Assembly (NCBI GenBank): GCA_016706405.1
Contig: JADJJT010000003.1
Location: forward strand, 975,772 to 1,039,771
Origin: Sphingobacteriales bacterium
Lineage (GTDB): Bacteria; Bacteroidota; Bacteroidia; Chitinophagales; UBA2359
Direction: 5' to 3'
Length of the DNA stretch: 64,000 bases
Shown here: positions 56,711 to 64,000 of the stretch, in pieces
Layout: the number at the start of each line of letters is the position of its first letter
Position numbering within the stretch: the stretch's first letter is position 1
The notes under the pieces: generated by a model
What the model was told of the DNA's origin: nothing
Database searches by the model: none
The model's input: only the letters and a program-made list of their open reading frames with translations
Program-made: the position numbers and the translations under genes

Positions 56711-59700
56711 CTATTTTCTTCTGTTAAGCTTTTCTTTCGCTGTGTCCACTAAATAATAAACCATAGGAACTAAAAACACAGTCAAAATTAGGGATGATAG
56801 AAGTCCACCAATGATTACCCAAGCAAGACCGTTTTTCCATTCGGCTGCTGTTCCTGTTGCCATTGCGATAGGAAGCATTCCAACAACCATTGAAAGCGTT
56901 GTCATTAAAATAGGTCGCATACGACCTTTCCCAGCAATGACTAAGGCTTCTTTGAAATGTTTACCTTCTGCTTTTAATTGATTAGTAAAATCGACAATTA
57001 GAATAGCGTTTTTTACCACTAAGCCCATTAGCATAATTAAACCCAATAATGCGAATAAACTCAAATTGCTTAACGACAAATTCAAAGCGAAAAACGCACC
57101 AATTGCTGCAACTGGTATAGAAAACAACACTACAAATGGATAAACAAAACTGTCATACAGTGCTACCATAATCAGGTAAATCAGCAAAAACGAAATGAGT
57201 AAAACAGAACCTAATGCTCCAAAACTATCATTTTGTCTTTTGATGTCGCTACCCCAAGTCATTTGTATGCCGTTTGGCAATGGATTTTCTTTGAGATATG
57301 CTACTACATCATCTGCTACAGTTCCTGATGGTCTGCCTAATGCGTCTGCGGTTAGTGTAACTGCGGGTTGTCGGTCTTTTCGTTCTAATAGTGAAGGAGA
57401 ATTGTCTTGCTCTACGCTTGCAAATTGTGAAACTTCAACTGGTATCCCCACTGGGTTAATAATTGAAAGTTGTTGAACATCTTCAAAATTTCGTCTGCTA
57501 AATTCATCTAACCAAATACGCACAGGATATTCCGTTCCGTTTTCGGTTAAAGTCGCATCATCATTTCCTGTAAATGCAGTTCTTAGGTTCAATCCAACAT
57601 AAGCGGTTGTTAAGCCTAACCGCTGCATTTTATCTTTGTCGGGAATTATTTTGTATTCGGGGCTACCTGCTTCAACGGATAAGCGAACATTATCCGCACC
57701 GGGAATTTTCTCAATTACCGTTTTTAGTTCATCACCTGTTTTCATCACCAAATCCAAATTGCTACCGCTTAATGTAATTTCAATTGGTGCAGAACGTGGA
57801 ATTAAACCCAATGCTGCCATTGAATAATTGATACTCGGAAATTTTGACTTTAGTTCTTCCCGAAGATTTTTCATAAATGTCTCGGTAGGCAAATTATGCA
57901 GTTCCTTTTTGGATTTTAATTGAATTGTAAATTCAGTTTTATTTGCTGAACCTACACCCAAACTTCCAATCCCAGTGCTTGGTCCGCCAATGTTGCTGAA
58001 CACCGTTGCTACCTCGGGTTGTTGAATAATGTATGTTTCAATCTTTTGAGCAATTAAGTTGTTCTGTTGTATAGATGTGGATTTATCAAACTCTAAAGCC
58101 ATTCTAAATTTGCCTTGGTCACCAGTTGATATTAATTCTTTACCAATAATCCCTTGTTTCATAATCACTAAAGTCATTGCAAAAAGCATAAGAACGATAC
58201 CTGTAAAAGCTAATTTATGGCTCAATACCCATTCTAATCTTCGACCATACCATTCATTAAAGTTTTCTAATTGAACTTCAAACCAAAGTAAAAAACGATT
58301 GAAATAATTAGTGGGTTGCAAATCTTCTTTTTTGCCAATACGAGAAGCCATCCAAGGCGTTAAAGTAAAACCAACCAACAAACTGGTGAGTGTGGAAGTT
58401 ATTACCACAACCGAAAACTGCTTGAGCATATCAGCAACAAACACTTGTAGAAAAAGAATAGGCAAGAAAACCACAACGTCAACCAAGGTGATTGACAATG
58501 CTGCAAAGCCAATTTCCATTCTGCCGTCCATTGCAGCAGATCGCTTGTCTTTTCCTTTGTCTAAGTGCTTTTGAATGTTTTCTAAAACTACGGTAGCATC
58601 ATCTACCAAAATACCGATGATTAAAGACATTGCAAGCAAGGTCATTAAATTTAAGGTGTAACCCAAAAGCCACATTACAGCAAAGGCAGTAACTAAAGAT
58701 GTTGGAATAGCTACCAAAACAATTAAGGAATTTCTAAAACTTCGTAGAAATAAAAGCATTACCAACGATACCAACAGAACCGCTAAAATCAAGTCAAAAA
58801 CAACGGAGTTTACGGCTGCAATCGTGTTGTCGGTGCTATCGTCTGCAATAATAAATTTCACACCCGAACTGGCATTTTGTTGTTCGATGGATTGAAATTT
58901 TTCTCGAACTGCTTTTGAAACATCTACAGCGTTTGCATCGCCTTGTTTTTTTAATAATAAACCAATGCCTTTTTTGCCATTATAACGACTTATGGAAGTC
59001 GTTTCTTTGATGCCATCAATTACTTCAGCCACATCTTTTACATAAACTGGACTTCCTAAAACAGGCATTGCAACTTGAACATTTTTAATATCCTCAATAG
59101 ATGCGAATTTTCCCGTTAAACGAACTGAATTACTTTCTTTTTCGGTTTGCACCTTTCCAGCAGGTAAGTCTAAGCCAGAACGATTAATTGCTTCAACAAC
59201 CTGAACCATTGTAATTTTATACAATTTCAGTTTGTCCTGATTTATTTTTACTTGTATCTCTCTTTCCTCTCCTCCTAAAACAGTAATCTCTGCTACACCT
59301 TTTATTTGTTGAATTTGTGGCAGATAATCATCATTCATTTTCTGATAAAACTCGGTGGCAGACAAATCGCTTGTTGCACTGATAGACATTATCGGCAAAT
59401 CATTTGGCGAAACTTTACTCATTACAGGACTTAAAATATCCTGTGGTAAATCTTTGCGAATGTTGTCAATGTAGCGTTGTGCGTCTTGCATTGACTTATC
59501 CAAATCTGTTCCATATTTCAGATTGGCAATGATGATAGAAGCATTGGGCAATGACTTTGTAACCAAGTAATCTACACCTTCCAAGTTGGATAAAGCATCT
59601 TCTATTTTTCGTGAAACGGATGTTTCTACTTCGTTAGGTTCAGCACCCGGATATACTGTTTTAATTACAACTACGGGCTGATTAAAGTCGGGCATTAACT

Positions 59701-59803
59701 CGTAACTCAAATTTTTATATCCGATAAATCCTAATAAAGTAAATACGCTGAAAAGCACTATTATCAGCGAAGGTCGTTTGATTGATATTTCTGTAATATT
59801 CAT
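56711..59803 (-). CDS. RND efflux pump, inner-membrane transporter
   Basis: A 1030-residue AcrB/MexB-superfamily permease driven by the proton gradient. It starts MNITEISIKRPSLIIVLFSV, the usual first membrane helix. The porter domains and the second half with GIIGKELISTGDQGKFRMALEF are complete. The helix region carries the paired Asp of the relay in ILVDDATVVLENIQ, as GxxVDDAxVVxEN. The C-terminal membrane part is IMLMGLVVKNAILIVDFTNQL and RPILMTTLSMVVGMLPIAMATGTAAEWKNG. Full length, no frameshift. Substrate unknown. It is the last gene of a seven-gene minus-strand operon. Confidence 0.95.
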   Translation of the reverse strand: MNITEISIKRPSLIIVLFSVFTLLGFIGYKNLSYELMPDFNQPVVVIKTVYPGAEPNEVETSVSRKIEDALSNLEGVDYLVTKSLPNASIIIANLKYGTDLDKSMQDAQRYIDNIRKDLPQDILSPVMSKVSPNDLPIMSISATSDLSATEFYQKMNDDYLPQIQQIKGVAEITVLGGEEREIQVKINQDKLKLYKITMVQVVEAINRSGLDLPAGKVQTEKESNSVRLTGKFASIEDIKNVQVAMPVLGSPVYVKDVAEVIDGIKETTSISRYNGKKGIGLLLKKQGDANAVDVSKAVREKFQSIEQQNASSGVKFIIADDSTDNTIAAVNSVVFDLILAVLLVSLVMLLFLRSFRNSLIVLVAIPTSLVTAFAVMWLLGYTLNLMTLLAMSLIIGILVDDATVVLENIQKHLDKGKDKRSAAMDGRMEIGFAALSITLVDVVVFLPILFLQVFVADMLKQFSVVVITSTLTSLLVGFTLTPWMASRIGKKEDLQPTNYFNRFLLWFEVQLENFNEWYGRRLEWVLSHKLAFTGIVLMLFAMTLVIMKQGIIGKELISTGDQGKFRMALEFDKSTSIQQNNLIAQKIETYIIQQPEVATVFSNIGGPSTGIGSLGVGSANKTEFTIQLKSKKELHNLPTETFMKNLREELKSKFPSINYSMAALGLIPRSAPIEITLSGSNLDLVMKTGDELKTVIEKIPGADNVRLSVEAGSPEYKIIPDKDKMQRLGLTTAYVGLNLRTAFTGNDDATLTENGTEYPVRIWLDEFSRRNFEDVQQLSIINPVGIPVEVSQFASVEQDNSPSLLERKDRQPAVTLTADALGRPSGTVADDVVAYLKENPLPNGIQMTWGSDIKRQNDSFGALGSVLLISFLLIYLIMVALYDSFVYPFVVLFSIPVAAIGAFFALNLSLSNLSLFALLGLIMLMGLVVKNAILIVDFTNQLKAEGKHFKEALVIAGKGRMRPILMTTLSMVVGMLPIAMATGTAAEWKNGLAWVIIGGLLSSLILTVFLVPMVYYLVDTAKEKLNRRK

Positions 59804-59815
59804 TTTTCGCTGATT

Positions 59816-60886
59816 TTATTTAACAATTACATTTGCACCGTCAAAAAGATTTATAAATCCATTGGTTACAATTACATCACCTTCATTTAATCCAATTGAA
59901 ACAACTGCTTTGTTCTGTATCTTATTTGATATAGTGATGTTTTGCAAAAGGGCTTTACCATTTTTCACTATGTAAACTTGTGATTGGTTTTCAGTGCCTT
60001 GTATGGCAGAAGACGAAATGATAATTCCCTTTCCAGACGTTTCGCTCTTGAGTAAAACTTTACCAAACATCCCAGATTTTATTTTTAAGTCGGATGTGTT
60101 ATTTACCATAAACTGAACAGGAAAACTACTGCCAATATTAGATTTACTACCAATCATAGTAGTTTTTCCAGTCAATAAATTTTCAGAATAAGCATCTGCC
60201 GAAAGAGAATAGCTTTGATTTAATTTGAACTGGCTTAAATCTTTTTCGGGAACATTTACGGTGAATTTTAAAGTAGTAATGTCCGTTATTTGAAGCAATG
60301 GAACTCCTGGTGCGGCAAAAGCTCCTTCTTCACTAAGCTTTGCCGTAACTACACCGCTAAAAGGTGCTTTAATAGTAGTTTTGTTTATCTGCTCCAACAA
60401 AGTAGCTTTCTGAACTTTTGCAGATTTCAAACCTAATTCCGCCTTTTCTAATTGAACGCCTTGAATTGCATCTGCTTTAGCCAAAATGGTATAGCGATTT
60501 ACATCGGCTTCCAAGCCTTCAATTTGCACGTCAATAGTTTGCAATTGCAAATTCAGCAAAGAATTGTCGAGCTGAATTAAAGTTTGACCTTTACTTACAA
60601 CGCTTCCAACATCAACTAAAATAGTATTGATTTTTCCTTGTAATTCGGCACTTATTTTGGTTTCCTTATTGGGTTCAAATGTGCCTGAATAAGAAAATTC
60701 TGCATTCACATTTTCCAATTGCAATGTATCTACCTGAACATTTATAGCTTGTTCTTTATCGTATTGATATACTTTACTCTGCGTAATTTCCTTATTTGTT
60801 TTCAACTTAATTACTACAATGGCAATTATCGCCAACGGTATGATGACATATAGCACTTTTTTTAGGATTGATGATTTTGTTTTCAT
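59816..60886 (-). CDS. RND efflux periplasmic adaptor (membrane-fusion protein)
   Basis: A 356-residue adaptor linking the pump to TolC. It has an N-terminal membrane anchor (VLYVIIPLAIIAIVVIKL) and a lipoyl-like half motif SAELQGKINTILVDVGSVVSKGQTLIQLDNS. A coiled-coil hairpin (LQTIDVQIEGLEADVNRYTILAKADAIQGVQLEKAE) precedes the second half motif TTIKAPFSGVVTAKLSEEGAFAAPGVPLLQITD. Beta-barrel and membrane-proximal domains follow, ending NEGDVIVTNGFINLFDGANVIVK. 12 bases before the pump gene. Confidence 0.93.
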   Translation of the reverse strand: MKTKSSILKKVLYVIIPLAIIAIVVIKLKTNKEITQSKVYQYDKEQAINVQVDTLQLENVNAEFSYSGTFEPNKETKISAELQGKINTILVDVGSVVSKGQTLIQLDNSLLNLQLQTIDVQIEGLEADVNRYTILAKADAIQGVQLEKAELGLKSAKVQKATLLEQINKTTIKAPFSGVVTAKLSEEGAFAAPGVPLLQITDITTLKFTVNVPEKDLSQFKLNQSYSLSADAYSENLLTGKTTMIGSKSNIGSSFPVQFMVNNTSDLKIKSGMFGKVLLKSETSGKGIIISSSAIQGTENQSQVYIVKNGKALLQNITISNKIQNKAVVSIGLNEGDVIVTNGFINLFDGANVIVK

Positions 60887-60894
60887 TGTGATAA

Positions 60895-62229
60895 TTATTT
60901 GGTTGTTGAAATATTTCCTGTGATTTTTTTTAGTTCTAAATCTGCTTTTAGATAATCAATTACAGCAGAGAGGTAGGTTTGTTGTGCTTCGCTTAATACA
61001 TTGTCCGCAAGCAAAACATCCGTTAAACTTGCCGTTCCTTGTTTCTGTTGAAGAAGGGTTTGTTCATAGATTGTTTGTGCCAATTGGATTTGTTCAGTTG
61101 TGGTTTCGACTGTCTGTTGAGCAATCTTTCTTTGCAGTTTTGCATTTTCAACCTGCATATTATTTTGCTCAGAGAGTAAGCTAAATTGAAGTTCATTATT
61201 TTGAAGTTCCAATCTCTTTTGATTTATTTTCCTTAAAGTAACCGTTCCGTTAAATAAAGGATATGAGAGCTGGATGCCTGCAAAACCAATCGGATAAAAA
61301 TCAAGGAAAGAAGCAGGTTGTCCGTTATAACCAAAGCCCGTTGTTCCATACATTCCAACCAGATTTAGCGAAGGCAAATACCTTGATTTGTTGAGTGTGT
61401 TGAGTTCACTCGACAATAAGCGGTTTTGAGTTTTTATTATTCGAATATCTAAGGTTGATGAAGTTGTATATTCATTTGTGTTTTGATATTGAATGTTTGC
61501 TTCTATTTGCAAATTTTGCTCAATGGAAATACCCATAGCAAATTTCAACGCATTTAGAACCTGCTCGTATTTGCTTTTGATGGTTTCCTTTTGGGTGGTT
61601 AATTGCGATACTTGCAATTTTACTTTGCTAACATCTGTTCCTCTGGCAAGCAATTGTTCATTGAGCAATTGCATATTTTTCAGAAGTCTTTCTGCATTGA
61701 TCAGATTACTGTCAATAAATGCCAATTGATGATGCAATATTTGGGCATTGTAATACAAATTGGAAATTTCAAAATAGATTTGCTCCTCAGTTTTTTGATA
61801 CTGTAAGTCGGTCAATTCCGAAGCGATTTTTGTTGTTTGAATAGCTCCATAAACTTGTGGATTATACAATGGCATTGATAGTTGCAAATTGGCGTTGATG
61901 TTATGCGGAACTCCAAACTGAATTGCTCTATATTGACCTTCTGGAACTGCTGGATTAAAAGCATTTATTGGAAGCAGTTGATAGGGTAAATTATAGTAAT
62001 ATCTGTAGTCTGCATTTGCTGTAACTTTAGGAATTAAATTGGCTTTGGCTTCTTTCTCTCTTTGTTCACCAATGGCCATATTGTTTCTGCTCATTTGCAG
62101 GTTTTTATTGTGAACCTGTGCTGTATCAATACATTGTTGCAAAGTCCAAGTTTGTGCTTGTGCGGATTGAAAGCCTCCTATTATCAATAATAGAACAAAA
62201 TAATGTTTGTGAATATTCGCTAACTTCAT
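60895..62229 (-). CDS. TolC-family outer-membrane efflux channel
   Basis: A 444-residue OEP protein. Signal peptide (1-25, ending AQAQ), then TWTLQQCIDTAQVHNKNLQMSRNN, the usual start of the TolC repeat. Two helical-repeat halves follow, the second with SYPLFNGTVTLRKINQKRLELQNNELQ and YEQTLLQQKQGTASLTDVLLADNVLSEAQQTYLSAVIDYLKADLELKKITG. 8 bases before the adaptor gene, giving a complete tripartite pump. Confidence 0.93.
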   Translation of the reverse strand: MKLANIHKHYFVLLLIIGGFQSAQAQTWTLQQCIDTAQVHNKNLQMSRNNMAIGEQREKEAKANLIPKVTANADYRYYYNLPYQLLPINAFNPAVPEGQYRAIQFGVPHNINANLQLSMPLYNPQVYGAIQTTKIASELTDLQYQKTEEQIYFEISNLYYNAQILHHQLAFIDSNLINAERLLKNMQLLNEQLLARGTDVSKVKLQVSQLTTQKETIKSKYEQVLNALKFAMGISIEQNLQIEANIQYQNTNEYTTSSTLDIRIIKTQNRLLSSELNTLNKSRYLPSLNLVGMYGTTGFGYNGQPASFLDFYPIGFAGIQLSYPLFNGTVTLRKINQKRLELQNNELQFSLLSEQNNMQVENAKLQRKIAQQTVETTTEQIQLAQTIYEQTLLQQKQGTASLTDVLLADNVLSEAQQTYLSAVIDYLKADLELKKITGNISTTK

Positions 62230-62258
62230 TGGTCAAATTTTTTTTACTTAATGAGTAT

Positions 62259-62531
62259 TTATTGACTTTCAATTGTTCCTACAACCCAATGTTTTACCAT
62301 TGGTTCAATATTTATAAAGTCACCTGACAATAGTGTTTCCATTATCCCTTTTTCATTTTCAAAAATCACTTCTCCTTCCACGCAAATCAAAAGTGCTGGT
62401 GTTTTGGTGATATGCTCTTTTAATTTCTCGCCTTTCAAAATTTGGATAGCTGTTGCATTGCCCAGGTCACTTTTGAAAAGAGAAGTTGCTGAAACTGGTT
62501 TTTCTTGTGTATGTAATTCTTTTATGTTCAT
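62259..62531 (-). CDS. Small cupin-like protein in the RND operon
   Basis: A 90-residue single-cupin barrel: SDLGNATAIQILKGEKLKEHITKTPALLICVEGEVIFENEKGIMETLLSGDFINIEPMVKHWV. The conserved Gly-Asp turn and late His (KHW) are present, with one H in the first motif. Such proteins may sense a small molecule or metal. It overlaps its upstream neighbour as ATGA and precedes tolC by 29 bases. Confidence 0.75.
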   Translation of the reverse strand: MNIKELHTQEKPVSATSLFKSDLGNATAIQILKGEKLKEHITKTPALLICVEGEVIFENEKGIMETLLSGDFINIEPMVKHWVVGTIESQ

Positions 62532-62987
62532 TGGAAATATTGGTTAAATGTTGAAAATGAAGTTTGTATGTTTTTAAACTGCTCTGATGCTTCGGTTTCG
62601 TTTTTAGCTTCTGAAAGTTCCTTTACCATATCAATGTATGGCAAAAGCCACTTATGAAGTTCATCGTGTGCTTTGCCTTTCATTGTGCAATTAGATGTAA
62701 GTAAATCAATATTGCTTTGTAGTTTTTCAGCTAATGATTTGAAGTCTTTTTGCTCAACATTAGCGAAGTGATTAATATCATTTTCCATATTGCGAATATG
62801 TGTTATCATATTGGCATCAACTTTCCATTTTTCGCCATTGTTGAGTTCAATTGCTTCGCTTTCATCATCGTGATGATGATTATTTTGTTCGGCAACCTGT
62901 TTGATTATTTGATTTCTCGTTTGTGGAATTGCCACAACTGTATCTCAATAAGCTACCTACGGCAAATGTTAAGATTAATTTATTCAT
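62528..62987 (-). CDS. His-rich lipoprotein (frameshifted N-terminus)
   Basis: Starting at the ATG at 62987 the sequence gives MNKLILTFAVGSLLRYSC, a lipoprotein signal with lipobox YSC, followed by GNSTNEKSNNQT. A shift near 62897 leads into VAEQNNHHHDDESEAIELNNGEKWKVDANMITHIRNMENDINHF and a helical C-terminal half (LAEKLQSNIDLLTSNCTMKGKAHDELHKWLLPYIDMVKEL). The HHHDDE cluster and several further His suggest metal binding, by inference. The start overlaps the stop of the preceding membrane-protein gene. Confidence 0.65.
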
Positions 62988-63382
62988 TATGATTATTATT
63001 TAATTGTTTATTGATAGTGAAAAATGCAATGATTGCAAATACAAACGTTACCGCTATTCTGAAAATCATTGCCAACAGTTTTTGTTTCATAAATCCCACC
63101 TGAATTGATGTGAATATTAAGACCAATAAAAGCGGCTATAAGTATGAGGGTTGAAATTACTAAGAGTGTAGCTGTCCATCTTTTGTTTTTAATAAACCCA
63201 TAAGCTGCAAAAATATATAGAATGCTACTGATAAAATTTGACCAAACCACAAACAGAACATAATTGCCCTCTTTGGCTCTAATACCAAACAAATCAAAAA
63301 TTACAGATGTGCTTAGGAATAAAGTAAGCAAGCCAAACCCAGCGAGGAGAGTTGCAAATAAATATGGAAGTATTTTCTTCAT
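62980..63382 (-). CDS. Small four-helix membrane protein (frameshifted C-terminus)
   Basis: Residues 1-105 show three membrane segments (ILPYLFATLLAGFGLLTLFL, VLFVVWSNFISSILYIFAAY, TATLLVISTLILIAAFIGLN), then NSGGIYETKTVG. The plain frame ends in an unlikely Cys/His tail at 63008. One base earlier or later it reads AMIFRIAVTFVFAIIAFFTI, a fourth helix, and stops at 62980, overlapping the next ATG. I take the latter as the native end. ATGA overlap with the TetR gene upstream. Function unknown. Confidence 0.6.
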
Positions 63383-63972
63383 TTAGATTTGATTAATGTT
63401 AATACAGATTGTATCATATTGTCACCGTTTCGAGTAATGTCAAATTGAAAATTTGCAACTCTCCATTTAAACATTTGCAGTCTAAAAGTTCCCATCACGA
63501 TATGCATTAACTCATCGGATGTAATTGCATTAGTAAAAACTCTCTTTGTTGACCTTCCAGAATAATAGGCATCAGGTGTTTCATTTTTACACCATTATTT
63601 TCAATATTGTTTCATTGATGCGTTGGCTTTCTTCCGTTAATCCGTCAGAAAAAACTGCCACTACAAAATGCGGATGCTTTTTAAAAAATGAAAATTGATT
63701 TTGAAATAAAGGGTGTAAAATTTTTTTTCGGTTGATTGTTCACTTGAAATCGCATTGGTATAGCGTTCATCCATACACCTAGCAAGATATTCAAGTAAGG
63801 CACTAATGATTTCTTCCTTGCTTGTAAAGTGCCTGTAAATAGCACTTTCAGAAAACTTCATTTCTTGGCAGGAAGGTTCTTTATAGTTAAGCCACTAACC
63901 CCTGAAGTGGTAAGTATTTTTTCCTGCCGCTTCAATAATTTCAAGTTGTCTGTCAGATATTGTTGCTATCAT
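63379..63972 (-). CDS. TetR-family regulator of the RND operon (frameshifted)
   Basis: From the ATG at 63972: MIATISDRQLEIIEAAGK, then in a shifted frame ILTTSGVSGLTIKNL and AKKMKFSESAIYRHFTSKEEIISALLEYLA, which is the TetR helix-turn-helix. A break near 63725 leads to the ligand-binding part, and its end RVFTNAITSDELMHIVMGTF...SVLTLIKSK stops in ATGA overlap with the next gene. At least three single-base shifts. As first gene of the operon it would be expected to repress the pump. Confidence 0.75.
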
Positions 63973-64000
63973 TTCAAATGTATGTTAGTGAATATTCACT

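Overview
The window looks like the chromosome of a low-GC Bacteroidota (Chitinophagales/Sphingobacteriales-like). The supporting signs are several secreted proteins with type IX secretion C-terminal sorting domains, a Fibrobacter-type paralogous domain, gliding/SprB-like repeat proteins, TAnnTTTG-type promoter boxes and a TonB-dependent B12 receptor. No rRNA or tRNA gene was seen.

Region 1 (1-13.35 kb) is ordinary chromosome with genes on both strands: aminotransferase (cut by the window edge), a secreted OB-like protein, an N-acetylmuramoyl-L-alanine amidase, a large lectin/SprB-like T9SS protein, an SPFH protein, two paralogous small lipoproteins, a fatty acid hydroxylase family protein, a TIGR02206 membrane protein, dapB, an RMD1/DUF155 protein, yaaA and an atypical SDR. 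It is very rich in the palindrome TCCGGA.

Region 2 (13.35-56.44 kb) is different in kind. All cargo genes lie on the minus strand in compact units separated by hairpins with conserved outer bases AAC(G)...GTTR. In most units the bases at one end are the reverse complement of those at the other end, as expected for integron gene cassettes that passed through a circular form. No integrase is visible, so within this window it is a cluster of attC-like sites without integrase, or the distal part of a chromosomal integron whose platform would lie to the right. Cargo: a type I R-M system (hsdR and an hsdM-hsdS fusion), a riboswitch-controlled cobalamin uptake operon, two cupins, an alpha/beta hydrolase, chrA plus a Fe/Mn superoxide dismutase, a T9SS Fibrobacter-domain protein, a VOC protein, a DinB/BstA-like hydrolase, a Fic toxin with antitoxin, a matrixin-like T9SS protein, a CfrBI-like R-M system with controller protein, a second type II-like R-M pair, four tandem ORF-poor units and a CPBP protease.

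The attC-like sites are heavily invaded. An IS1182-like element (here IS-A, three copies, minus strand) always enters at ACGG beside the left AAC. A second IS1182-like element (IS-B, three copies and two deletion relics, plus strand) always enters four bases before GTTR. Six copies of a 240-330 bp non-autonomous hybrid, carrying one end of IS-A and the opposite end of IS-B, replace the centre of other sites.

Region 3 (56.44-64.0 kb) is a minus-strand tripartite RND efflux operon: a TetR-type regulator, a membrane protein, a lipoprotein, a small cupin, TolC, a membrane-fusion protein and an RND pump. It also lacks TCCGGA and may be one more large cassette.

Many genes carry one or more frameshifts at homopolymers and at CCGG sites, including genes that otherwise look under selection. 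Long-read consensus errors, possibly linked to base modification at CCGG, are a likely cause, so 'broken' calls here are provisional.
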